Shown: positions 34,255-44,941 of the stretch, piece after piece
Position numbering within the stretch: the first letter of the stretch is position 1
How the letters are laid out: each line of letters begins with the position of its first letter
Translations under genes and position numbers: made by a program
Assembly (NCBI RefSeq): GCF_033568475.1
Contig: NC_133121.1
Span: 57,077,905 to 57,141,904 of the forward strand
Reading direction: 5' to 3'
Origin: Henckelia pumila
Lineage: Eukaryota; Streptophyta; Magnoliopsida; Lamiales; Gesneriaceae
DNA: 64,000 nucleotides
Notes under the pieces: generated by a model
Databases searched by the model: none
Seen by the model: only the letters and a program-made list of their open reading frames with translations
What the model was told of the DNA's origin: nothing

Positions 34255-34715
34255 TCTGCATTTTCCTTTGGAATGAGGAAGATTATAAATTCGAAGGCTG
34301 GCAGGTCAGACCTCTTCACAAACCTGTTGTTCAGATGAAAAATGAGTATTTACAAGGAACCAAAAAGCGATATTAGTTCATATAGATAAAAAAATTGTAT
34401 CAAATCAAGAAAAGATGTTATTAAACAAGAATTATAAATATGATAAAGTGGTATGGATGGTATTCTTACGAGATGCAGTCCACTGGGCATACGCCAATAG
34501 CTTCTTGAATCTTGTCTTCATGATCAGCCCATTGAGCCACAACTCAAGCTCTTCCATATACTGATTCAATAGCAAATGTTTTAGCAGCAAATAAGGCACA
34601 TTTCAAGCAACCTACCCATTTGACATGATCCACAAAAACATCTTGGTACCCTTCCTTGATCGAAGACCGATCAAAAAAATCGTCTACCCCAAGACGCTCA
34701 TAAAGATTGAATTCT
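34255..34715 (-). pseudogene. Captured fragment of a plastid DnaJ-ferredoxin gene (DJC76-like)
   Basis: Exon one (about 34470-34713, minus) begins with a J-domain helix I (LYERLGVDDFFDRSSIKEGY). It then jumps directly into a bacterial-type ferredoxin domain (VGCLKCALFAAKTFAIES, CPVDCIS). Exon two (about 34255-34323) continues FVKRSDLPAFEF in phase across an intron with GT/AG ends. In plant DnaJ proteins with 4Fe-4S domains (DJC76/DJC77 type) the J domain is complete and separated from the ferredoxin by further sequence, so an internal deletion is inferred. The first cluster cysteine is Trp (KWVGCLKC), and a TGA at about 34543 interrupts GRA/VVAQW. It is therefore a dead fragment. It lies in the CACTA element on the same strand as the other fragments. 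Confidence 0.7.
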
Positions 34716-35250
34716 GTGATCGCGGAACAACACTCGAAGATCAAATGCCAGTACTTTTCAAAATACCCAAAAGCACAAAAAAAATTTAAACTCAAAGGCA
34801 CTAGCAGGAATGAATACAAAACATTGGTCTAGTGACTAGCAGGGAGGGGGTGATTCCATCTATTTTCTAGAATCATACGTAAATTTTGAAATATTGTATA
34901 TTTAAGTGGTGTTGGTCGAATTCCCCTGGTTCTGGATCAATTATCTGCCCACCCAAATGCAGTGCATCTCAGAAAACACACTTCTGAAATCTTTATCTAA
35001 GTTCAGTAAACCTGATACTTATCCACGATATCATATAAATCAAACTTATCAAAATCATCTACTTAAACCTTGAATGGACTTCATCCTAAAATCAACATAG
35101 TAAAATTTCCGAAGCAGTCAAGTCTCAACTCATAAAAATGCTTAAAACCTATCTTGCGGCAAAATTATGCAAAATGGGAGTAATTCGATAATTTCTGTTA
35201 ATAAAATAAAAACAACAGAGGTAAAAGTTGCCTCATAAGGATTAGTTTGT

Positions 35251-35763
35251 ATGAGAGGTCGGCCTAAATTCTTGGCGATTTTCTTCTTGTTCTCCAGAGT
35301 TTCTTGGAAGAAATGCACGGTTACGGTCGAGATGCCTGAGCCCGACGAGCAACACCAAGCAGCTGAGGGAGGGCGGATCTGGCGGCATTTAAAATCAGTT
35401 CCTGAACCAATTTTGTCTCCGACGAGCCTCTTCCCATTCTCGCAGATTCAGGGAATTGAAATCAAAAAGAGGTTAGGAAGATGGCACTGCTTCAACCACG
35501 GGAACTACAAGGGATTCCTGGGCTCGGGACTGGCAAGGACAACGCCGCTGCCTTCAAAATATTCAGAAACCCCAATGCACCATACACACAGAAGCCCTAG
35601 ACCAGGCAGAAGTGATGGCAGCCGGCAAACATCGATCTGCAGGGAAAGAATGGAAAAGCCTAAATGGATTTGCAATTGGAGATCGATTGGAAATCGAGAG
35701 AAAGGGGATCAAGAGAAAATAGAGAAATTTAAACGGATCAACCTATTACTTCACAAGATGTAA
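35251..35763 (+). other. GC-richer block with long ORF near the CACTA right end, unassigned
   Basis: The block is more GC-rich than its surroundings and open for 170 codons on the plus strand. On the minus strand it has an ATG frame (MGRGSSETKLVQELILNAAR, about 35430) of some 38 codons. All other captured fragments lie on the minus strand, so a captured first exon or promoter segment is possible. I recognise no domain in any frame. Confidence 0.3.
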
Positions 35764-35986
35764 GTTTTAATAATTATTTTCACCTTTTTACTTCATCAAA
35801 TTAAATTTGATGAAGTAAAAAGTTACTTAAAATGTAAGTGAAGCCCGTTCTTTTTAATCGATGAAGTCTAAAATTACATTTTACTTCGTCAGTTTTATAA
35901 CCGCAGTAAATAACTATGTATTACTTCGGCAATAATGATCTCTGAAGTAAAAAGTAGCGAAGTAATATGCAGAAATTCTACTAGTG
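35760..35986 (-). repeat. CACTA right subterminal repeats and terminus
   Basis: Contains many copies of TTACTTC/GAAGTAA, some as inverted pairs (for example ACTTCATC...GATGAAGT at 35790-35818), and ends with TTCTACTAGTG. This is the organisation of CACTA subterminal regions, which bind the transposase. Confidence 0.8.
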
Positions 35987-36907
35987 TGAATTGGTTATTG
36001 AATTTATGATTAAATGCATGAGATGACATATGCATTCATATTGAGCCAAATGATTATTCATTTTGAATTAAACGATCTGGTGATTATAGTTGAGTGGCCT
36101 TGTAGGCAAATTACTACATGTGCGGAAATAACTCTCTATAATGCTCCGGAGTCTAGAGGATTAAAATATGCCTCGTCCACCTCGAGAGGGTAGTCGGTGT
36201 GATTGTTGGATATTTTAACCTCGGGATCCCAAACCGAAGAATGAAAGAAGAATTCCATTTGATTATCTGAGTCTGATAATCCAGAAGTTTTACAGACATG
36301 CATATCATTTTAATTCAGTACTTGAATGAATTACTTGAATTATATCTGAAGTTGATATATGAGGTGGATTGATGCATATCATGTTTGATATGTTTATTTG
36401 ATATAGAATGTTGTCTCTTTTACTAGGAATTGTATTCTCACCGGATTATCCGGCTGTTGTCTTATTTTTGTATGTGTGCATGGCAACAGGTGGGGCAGGA
36501 CCGAGTCAGAGACGACAAGGATAGATTGAGATTGAAGATTAGAAGTGAGACTTCGAATTAGAATTGGAAATGCATGTCAATCTAGTTTATGTTTTGAAAT
36601 CATGTTAGAATTCGAATGGGTTGTATTTGATTTTGAAGTATTGAATATTAGAACCGAATTCGATTGATGATTATTGATTATCGAAGATAGTTTGTATGCT
36701 GATTGCATGTTGTTGAATTCAGAATTGAGAATGTTAGTTTGATATTAGATTGAGTTGAATTGTTGATTTTGAGATTGGAAGCATGTTGAGTTTTCTGGAA
36801 AAATTTTGATCCCAGGGTGCGCTCGATCCCATGATTTTCTGAGATCGAGCGCAGCCCCTGAAAATATTGAGGCAGAGACTTGCACACAATGGTGCGCTCG
36901 ATCCTGG
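35987..36907 (+). repeat. 5' LTR of gypsy C, later part
   Basis: Matches 60865-61789 of the complete 3' LTR at high identity, including ACCGGATTATCCGG and TGGGGCAGGACCGAGTCAG. The homology stops after GCTCGATCCTGG, so the last 188 bp of the LTR and an unknown part of the interior are missing. The ORFs at 36678-37023 lie within LTR repeats and are not genes. Confidence 0.85.
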
Positions 36908-37005
36908 ACTTTATTTCTAGAAGTGAGCGGGGTAGATTGAGTCCGCTTGAACTTAATTTCTCGCATGTGATTGATTAATTCTACGGTTGAAGAATATGCA
37001 AGCAT
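36908..37005 (+). other. Short interior remnant of gypsy C
   Basis: About 100 bases between the broken LTR C and the insertion site of copia G. They join directly to 56009 onward once G is removed. No coding sense seen. Confidence 0.5.
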
Positions 37006-37010
37006 GCTTT
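37006..37010. other. Target site duplication of copia G
   Basis: GCTTT here and at 56004-56008 directly flank the TG...CA ends of copia G. This exact 5-bp duplication fixes the element borders. Confidence 0.85.
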
Positions 37011-38732
37011 TGTTGGAACACACGTTCTTTGATCACACGGATGTGATACCCGGAGCAGCGGAAGTTAAAAAATTTTATTTTTCGATATGGAACGATTCCA
37101 TATCGTGGGTATCAAATCCAAACGATTAAAATCTTGCAAGTAAAAATAAAAATCACAATTAATTATTTTTACCTCTTCAAGCAATGTCTTGATTATGGAC
37201 TCCAACAGAATTTAATCTGTTCTTCTTGTAAATCCCGTGAATCGATGACTTGCTCGATCAATCTTCGGAATCAGGTCCACGAATAGAAAACAGAAACCCT
37301 CTGATTGATTGCACTAGAAATCAATCAGATTTTTATCGTAGAGAATAAATGATTTGATCTGTTAATTCAGTAAGTGACTTTTCAGAAAAATCACAGACCG
37401 AATTTTCTCAAAAAGGGAAGAGGAGAATTTGAAAATTCCCCTAGAATAATATGTAGTATTTTCGAAAATCACAAAGTGGAATTCTTGTGTAATTTTTGAA
37501 ACCTACACATATATATATATATATTTTCTAGACTGAATTAAGTTATAATTGTATTAGAACACTAACTCCTTAGAGCCCACAATCCATAACTTAAGCCAAA
37601 CAAGCCAAGCCCGTTATTATAGAAATTAATATAAAATTCATCATGACTCCGATTTATAAACCGATTTTACCAATGTGCACAGAAACCATTTCTGCACCTT
37701 TTAAAGTTAAGATAATTTTTCTGAATCCGAATTCATTTATTTCCAAAAATGCCCATCCCTATGTCATTTTAGGAAATTTCACTCCCTTTAGTTAAGAAGT
37801 ACAACTTCTCTTTCGTTAAATCTAACTCTTTAAATTTAACTATCTCAACGGGGTTTAGTAATCTATTACTTGTGTGACCCTCAATGGTTCAGGGATACAG
37901 CTAGCCGTGGGCTCAAAACTCCTTGTGACTCGGAACAACAATTTCCGACTTACCCATTTAATCATGGTAAGAGCGTCTAGCAACATCGCCCCATGATTCC
38001 CTAGGTATCACTGATAGTGCCTGCAAGGACCAGTAGGTTTTGGTTAGCGTACAGTACGGTCCCTTCATCCATATATCCCGATCGAATCAACAACCATTGG
38101 TACATCGAGAGTCGTTCGAGATTCGATAACTATGCAATGCATCTTGAAGATCAAACAGTGACATCGCATGTGCTACTAGGAAACAAAGTAACCTAAAGCA
38201 CATCATGTACTCTTTCCAGAGATTTGTCACACTAATATCTCCTCAGATCGCATAGGTTATCCATACTCGCAAGAATGTGGTGAATCTTTGACAACAAAGC
38301 ATCGACTCCTATATGTGTCGTAACTGTACCCAATCCGACACCTGATGACCCCTTAGAGTCGGTAAATGAGTCAAAGTACAGTACTAGCATATAGAGTCTC
38401 AATGATGTTTCAAGTAGTAAGGACTAATGGTGTACGACAAAAACCGCGGACTTATCCACTCAAATAATAATAACCCCTTGGAAAGTCTGAATAGGGTAGT
38501 TCGATCATTCATCATATGAATATCCATTTGCATGCTTTGAACATCTTCATGTTTATTACCAATGAAACGTGGTACTTGGCATCACAAATGTTAGTCTCAA
38601 TCTCGATCGATCCTTTATCCTTATTAGCGGACAACTCAATTGATTAGGAACGTTTAGAATATACAGTGACTATAAGATGTGTTTCATAATAGTGATCTCT
38701 CTTTATTCACTATCTCAACTTACTTACACTAT
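37011..38732 (-). repeat. 3' LTR of copia G, main part
   Basis: Matches the 5' LTR 54106-56003 on the minus strand, ending CGTGTGTTCCAACA at 37011. The remaining 170 or so bases are at 48306-48474, on the other side of copia F. Small SNP differences to the 5' LTR mean this insertion is not brand new. Confidence 0.88.
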
Positions 38733-38737
38733 AGTAT
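38733..38737. other. Target site duplication of copia F (left half)
   Basis: AGTAT, repeated exactly at 48301-48305. The intact site ATAGTATATTCAAGG is visible in the 5' LTR of G at about 55835. Confidence 0.88.
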
Positions 38738-41279
38738 TGAAAGAGTGGGTGCCCGATGAGCCAACTTGTGGCTAAAGACTTTGATGACTCTATGTATAAA
38801 CAATCTTTTGTTTAATACAAATTTACACTTTTATTATGGCGTCTACTTTATCTTTTATCATATTATTATGTTGTGACATACTATAAGATATTTAGATGAA
38901 GACCTTGAATATACTATAGTGTATGTAAGATGTGGTAGCACATGGGGATGGCTATCATGAAACACATCTTATTGTCACTGTATATTCTAAACAGTTCCTA
39001 GTCGATTGAGCCGTCCGTTAATAAGGATAAGGATCGCTCGAGATTGAGACTAGCATTTGCGATGCCGAGTACCACGTTTCATTGGTATGGAACATAGAGA
39101 TGTTCAAAGCATGCAAATGGATATTCATACGATGAATGATCGAACTACCCTATCCGGACTTTCCAAGTGGTTATCACTTATCGAGTGGATAAAGTCCGCG
39201 GTTTTGGTTGTACACCATTAGTCCTTACTACTTGAAACATCATTGAGACTCTATATGCTAGTACTGTACTTTGACTCGTTTACCGACTTTATTCGGGTCA
39301 TCAGGTGTCGGGATTGGGTACAGTTACGACACATATAGGAGTCGATGCTTTGTTGTCAAGGATTCACCACATACTTGCGAGTGTGGATATCCTATGCAAT
39401 CTGAGGAGATATTAGTGTGACGAATCTCTGGCCAGAGTACATGATGTGTTTTAAGAAATGGTTTATTAGTAGCACATGCGATGACTCTATGTATAAACAA
39501 TCTTTTGTTTAATATAAATTTACACTTTTATTATGGCGTCTACTTTATCTTTTATCATATTATTATGTTGTGACATACTATAAGATATTTAGATGAAGAC
39601 CTTGAATATACTATAGTGTATGTAAGATGTGGTAGCACATGGGGATGGCTATCATGAAACACATCTTATTGTCACTGTATATTTTAAACAGTTCCTAGTC
39701 GATTGAGCCGTCCGTTAATAAGGATAAGGATCGCTCGAGATTGAGACTAGCATTTGCGATGCCGAGTACCACGTTTCATTGGTATGGAACATAGAGATGT
39801 TCAAAGCATGCAAATGGATATTCATACGATGAATGATCGAACTACCCTATCCGGACTTTCCAAGTGGTTATCACTTATCGAGTGGATAAAGTCCGCGGTT
39901 TTGGTTGTACACCATTAGTCCTTACTACTTGAAACATCATTGAGACTCTATATGCTAGTACTGTACTTTGACTCGTTTACCGACTTTATTGGGGTCATCA
40001 GGTGTCGGGATTGGGTACAGTTACGACACATATAGGAGTCGATGCTTTGTTGTCAAGGATTCACCACATACTTGCGAGTGTGGATATCCTATGCAATCTG
40101 AGGAGATATTAGTGTGACGAATCTCTGGCCAGAGTACATGATGTGTTTTAAGAAATGGTTTATTAGTAGCACATGCGATGTCACTATTTGATCTTCAAGA
40201 TGCATTGCATAGTTATCGAATCTCGAACGACTCTCGATTTACCAATGGTTGTTGATTCGATTGGGATATATGGATGAAGGGACCGTACTGTATGCTAACC
40301 AAAATCTATTGGTTCTTGCAGGCACTATCAGTGATACCTAGGGAATCATGGGGCGATGTTGCTAGGCGCTCTTACCATGATTCGATGGGCAAGTCGGAAA
40401 TTGTTGTTCCGAGTCACAAGGAGTTGTGAGCCCACGGCTAGCTGTATCCCTGAACCATTGAGGGTCACACAAGTAATGGATTTTTAATCCCCATTGAGAT
40501 AGTTAAATTTAAAGAGTTAAATTTAATGAACAAAGAAGTAGGACTTCTTATATCAGAGTAGAAGAGTAAGATTTCCTAAAATGACATAGGGATGGGCATT
40601 TTTGGAAATCACTGAATTCGGATTCAGAAAATTTATCTTGACTTTAAAAGATGCAGAAATGGTTTCTGTGCACATTGGTGAAATTGGTTTATCAATTTGA
40701 GTCACGATGAATTTTATATTAATTTTTGAACATGCGGGCTTTGCTTGTCAGGCTTGAACTTATGACTAATGGGCCCTAAGCTGTTAGCAGCCCACATTAT
40801 AAATAAGTTATTGCAGTACAGAAATTACACAACAGAGGTAAAATTTTCGAAAACCCTAGCCTCTAGTCTAGAGAATTCGGCCGTCCCTCTCTGTGTTTTC
40901 TCTCTGAAAATTCCAGCCTGTGAATTTTGAATTTGCAGTCTGGTTTAACGGATCAAATTCGTTAATTCTCTTCGTAGAAACTTCTGATAGATTTTCTAGT
41001 GCAATCTATCAGAGGGATTAATGTTCTGTTCGTGGACCTGATTGAAGAATTGTTCGTCCATCAGTTCCTGGGATATACAACAAGAGCAGAGTAATCTGTT
41101 GGTGTCCATAATCTCGATTCGAGATTGGAGGTAAAAATTTAATTGTTATTTAATTTTTACACGCACAATTTAATCGTAAAGTTTTGATACCCATGATATG
41201 GAATTGTTCCATATAAAATTTTTAAACTTCCGCTGCACCGGGTATCAATTCTGATTGATCTGAACACGGTTTTCCATCA
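38738..41279 (+). repeat. 5' LTR of copia F (2542 bp, with internal duplication)
   Basis: Starts TGAAAGAGTGGGTGCCCG and ends TTTTCCATCA. It is about 700 bp longer than its 3' partner because of a tandem duplication (38784-39480 and 39481-40177). Apart from this the two LTRs are very similar. Confidence 0.9.
38784..40177 (+). repeat. Tandem duplication of 697 bp in the copia F 5' LTR
   Basis: Two consecutive copies beginning ATGACTCTATGTATAAACAA have a period of exactly 697 bases (for example GGCGTC at 38838 and 39535). They differ at few positions. The 3' LTR has one copy only, so the duplication arose after insertion. Confidence 0.9.
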
Positions 41280-41280
41280 G

Positions 41281-41293
41281 TGGTATCAGAGCC
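41281..41293 (+). other. Primer binding site of copia F
   Basis: TGGTATCAGAGCC follows the LTR end by one base and is complementary to initiator Met-tRNA. Confidence 0.85.
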
Positions 41294-43028
41294 AGGTTGC
41301 TCAGATGAAGCGATTAAATTAATCGATTGTACAAAAAATTTTAAGCCTCGGTTTTTGAAACAAAATAAATTTTTTTTAAAATAAAATTTTTGACGGGCAA
41401 AACACGTGCAGCGATGGTCGCTGCCCAACGCAGCGCTAGGCGCTGCCCGGCCCAAGCCCCTTTTGGGGCGCGGGCTGCCCGGGATCGTCCCGGGCGGCCC
41501 GGGAACATTAATTAATTTTTTTTAATTAAAATTTTAATATGTTAAAATTATATTTTTGGTCCGATCGAAAATTGTTTTTGATTGGTCCACGAGGCATCGG
41601 ATCGAATTGTTCGAGTCCGAAAAATTTTAAAATTGATTTTTGGATAAATTTGAATTTTTGGAAAATTTATAGATTTTATCCGTTAAATCAGATTTTATGA
41701 AATTAATTATTTTTGATACAATTGATGATAAGATATGATCTTATGGAAATATTGAGTAAAATATGATTTTATGTATAAAATTGGATTTTATATGTAAAAT
41801 ATGATTTTATTTGATAAAAAGATAAAATATGATTTTGTATGTAAAATAAGATTTTATATATGGAATATGATTTTATTCTTTTTAATTTGATTGCCATTGC
41901 ATGTTATCCAATAAATTAATTTTGAATTAAATATTATTGGATAAGGATGATCGATTGCCATGACCAATTTTGTAGGTGTATATTAGGGAATTTACATTTG
42001 TTTTTATTGTTGTTGGATTTATTAATGGGCCTGGTTTATGACCCAATATGAATTGTCATATGTAATAAAAGTGGGCCTGGTTTATGGCCCGTTCCCACCC
42101 CTTAAAATGTATCCCCTACTTGTCATAGTTATTTATTGTAAATACATTAGACTTAGTGGGAGATGAAGATTTGAAGACAAAAGTGGGCCCAGCAGACAAT
42201 AAAGACTGAAGAAATGTAAATTGGAAGCTCAATGTAATAGGATTGCATTGCATACCTGCATATTACCTAGGATTGGACTTAGACTCGTGATTGGCAACCA
42301 CGGGTCGATTAGAAATGGAATCGATCATCCTATATAATATATGATATTATCGTTGTATGCATGTTTTAGACTAAATTGTATGAATCCCGCAAGCATACAA
42401 ATTTTAAATGATGAGACAAATTTTCAAAATTAAAATCCCTCATTTTAAATTTGATTTAAAATTGATATCAAGATAAATAAAGGAAATTTAAATATTGTTT
42501 AAATGTTCCTACCTTCCATCAACGATCAATGTATGAGATGCTACCCGCGGATACGATCCGGCTCATATTATTGGGGGGGCCCGTTCGTCGGAAAGCTGTA
42601 CATTGGATCGACACATGTTGTAAGTTGGGTGGAACTCCCATGGGATCGGCTCATATTATTGGGGGATCCACATGGCGACCGTCCATCACAACTTAATATT
42701 GATGGGTCATCTTGACGTGTCACAATAAACGGCGTCATATTATAGGGCCCTTATTGGACATGAGGTAAAAACGTGGAGGTTGCTTTGGAAGCAATTGGGC
42801 TCTACCTTTTGAAAATTATGGTTGGCTGATATTATTCGGGACCATAGTTTGTCAATTGGACTCCATGTTCCCACTAAGGAAAACAGTTTCCCGTTTTCAC
42901 TAGAGGGTAGTGAAATCATTAAAATAGTGGGAGTGAAATTCATAAAATGAAATCTCGTCATATTTTATGTCTTAGTAAATTAATTAAACAATCATCGATA
43001 ATTGTCTGTTTCATCTCAGTATATCATT
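41294..43028 (+). other. Copia F leader (untranslated region before gag)
   Basis: About 1.7 kb without a convincing polyprotein frame. It holds a GC-rich, hairpin-prone island (41400-41510: GCTGCCC/GGGCAGC and CCCGGG motifs), a run of AAAATATGATTTTAT-type repeats (41740-41880), and a block with repeated TCATATTATTGGGG (42565, 42650) that is conserved in copia G. A 70-codon ORF at 42503-42715 is shared with G. Confidence 0.6.
42503..42715 (+). other. Leader ORF shared by copia F and G
   Basis: The ORF starts MFLPSINDQCMR and includes GGPFVGKLYIGSTHVVSW. Copia G has the same ORF at 52714-52938 for its first 50 or so residues, after which the frames diverge. No known domain. It may be a short upstream ORF or a by-product of a conserved RNA structure. 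Confidence 0.3.
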
Positions 43029-43378
43029 ATGATGAATCTTCGTAATCCACATGTTTCAATTCTCGAACAAAATAAACTGACTGGCTCAAACAATACAGAA
43101 TGATTCCATAAGTTAAGATTGTCCTATGTTCGGAAAAGATTTTCTAAGTGTTAGAAAAGGCTTCTCCAAAAACAGCCCCGGCTGATGTAACTGCCGAAAG
43201 GTTGGCCGAACTAGAGAAATGGTTGGACCATGATCTCAAGGCCAAATGTTACATGCAAAATTGGAAAAGTCTAAACAAGTTTGCCATCACTGCGAGAAAC
43301 CCGGTCATTGGAAACGTAACTGCAAGGAATACCTCGAGCAGTTGCGAACTGCAAAGGGTATGTTTTACATTGAAATAA
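43029..43378 (+). pseudogene. Copia F gag remnant with internal deletion
   Basis: Reading starts at ATG 43029 (MMNLRNPH, then ILEQNKLTG, as in the gag of G). It soon breaks by a stop near 43101 and frame shifts. After KCYMQ the sequence jumps directly to the zinc knuckle (CHHCEKPGHWKRNC, in another frame), whereas G has about 175 codons between these points. The central gag domain is therefore deleted, and F could not supply its own capsid protein. Confidence 0.8.
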
Positions 43379-44941
43379 ATGTTTTTTAATACTACTTCTT
43401 GGGTATTGGATACCAAATGTAGATCTCACATTTGCAATGAGTTACAAATGATGACAAGAAGTAATAGGCTGAGAATGGGTGAGACCCAGCTGAGGCTCGA
43501 AAATGGTTCTAGAGTTGAAGCCAAAGCTGTGGGAGACGTTTATTTAATTTTGCAGAACGATTTTAAGTTATTTTTGAGAGATGTTTTATTTGTTCCAGAT
43601 TTTATTAAAAACATTATTTCTGTTTCTATGCTTGATAGAGATGGTTTTTCTTGCAATTTTGTGAATGAGATTTGCAATATTTACAAGAATGAATGTTTGA
43701 TTGGAAATGGACAACTTGAAAACGATCTATATAACTTAAAATTAAAAGACGTTCCAATAAATTATGTTGATAAACCGGTAACAACGAACAAAAGGAAAAT
43801 CGATAGTCAAAACCCGACAAACCTTTGGCATGCTAGGCTAGGTCATATTTCCTCAAGAAGGATGAACAAGCTAGTGGGAGAGGGCATGTTTGATATGTCT
43901 AATATTAACTCTCTACCTACTTGTGAATCCTGCCTGAAAGGAAAAATGACTAAATCTCCATTCAAGGGGAAACCTGAGCGTAGTCAAAATCTGTTGGATT
44001 TGATCCATACAGATGTTTGTGGTCCATTTAGAATTGGTACTCAATTTGGCCACACCTACTTCATTACCTTTACTGATGATTATTCAAGGTATGGGTATTT
44101 ATATTTAATGAAATATAAGTCTGAAGCATTTGAAAAGTTCAAAGAATTCAAGGCTGAAGTAGAAAACAAGCTAGGTAAAAGTATTAAAGCACTTCGATCG
44201 GATCGAGGTGGAGAATACTTAAGTACCGAGTTTTTGGACTATCTGAAAAAGAATGGGATTCTCTCTCAGTGGACTCCTCCTATGACACCTCAGCTGAATG
44301 GTGTATCGGAGCGTCGTAATCGAACTTTGTTGGACATGGTTCGATCCATGATGAGCTTCACTGAGCTTTCGCCTTCGTTTTGGGGCTACGCGCTTGAAAC
44401 GGCGGTATTGTTGTTGAACAACGTCCACACCAAAGCAGTGGATAAAACACCATACGAGTTATGGAATGGAAAAGCTCCTAAGTATTCGTACTTGAGGATT
44501 TGGGGATGTCCAGCTTACGTGAAGCAGACAGTGGGAGATTAGTTGGATAGTCGATCCACCTTATGTTATTTTGTAGGGTATCCGAAGAATTCAAACGGAT
44601 ATTATTTCTATCATCCTACTAAAACAAAAGTGTTTGTTTCAAGGAATGCCACCTTCTTGGAGAAGGAGTTCTTATTGGATAAGAAAGGCGAGATGATGGA
44701 ACTCGAAGAAATTCGAGAAGAACCCAAGATACAAAATAATGATCCTACACCTCAGGAACCATTGATGGACATGCCTATATCTAGAAGATCCGAGAGGACT
44801 TCTAGACCTCCTATTCGATATGGTCTTCTTCTTGAAGGGGATCAAGATGAACCCGCGTTGGATGTGATCCAAGAAACTTCAAGGAAGCAATTTCTGATGC
44901 GGATTCAAATTTATGGCTTGAAGCTATGCAGTCGGAAATAG
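43379..44941 (+). pseudogene. Copia F protease and integrase
   Basis: The first frame (43379-44542) holds the protease site WVLDTKCRSHIC, where the catalytic D-T-G has become D-T-K. The GAG-pre-integrase/zinc region follows (HARLGHIS...CESCLKGK), then the integrase core (HTDVCGPF, TDDYSRYGYLYLM, NGVSERRNRTLLDM). A TAG at 44540-44542 replaces the Lys of VGDKLDS seen in G. The second frame (44543-44941) carries the integrase C-terminal part and leaves frame near 44860. The product would process the polyprotein and integrate the cDNA. Confidence 0.88.

Larger units (their letters stand above)
29566..35986 (-). mobile_element. CACTA transposon carrying host-gene fragments (left end missing)
   Basis: The right end reads TTCTACTAGTG at 35976-35986, so the minus strand starts CACTAGTAGAA, the CACTA-superfamily terminus. 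Both subterminal regions hold many short GAAGTAA/TTACTTC repeats (29580-29740 and 35775-35965), as expected for transposase-binding regions. The following bases TGA match the intact target in LTR C (60865-60867). The left terminus is lost at the junction with LTR A. No transposase with a DDE domain is seen. Inside are Ulp1-type protease exons and fragments of at least three host genes, all on the minus strand, which suggests a non-autonomous Pack-CACTA element. Confidence 0.82.

Noticed and set aside
36678-37023. ORFs in the 5' LTR C, repeated at 61560-61867
   Set aside because: Both lie in LTR sequence on the antisense strand and differ between copies without coding constraint.
41222-41455. 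77-aa minus ORF over the copia F LTR/leader border
   Set aside because: Antisense to the primer site and GC island; no domain.
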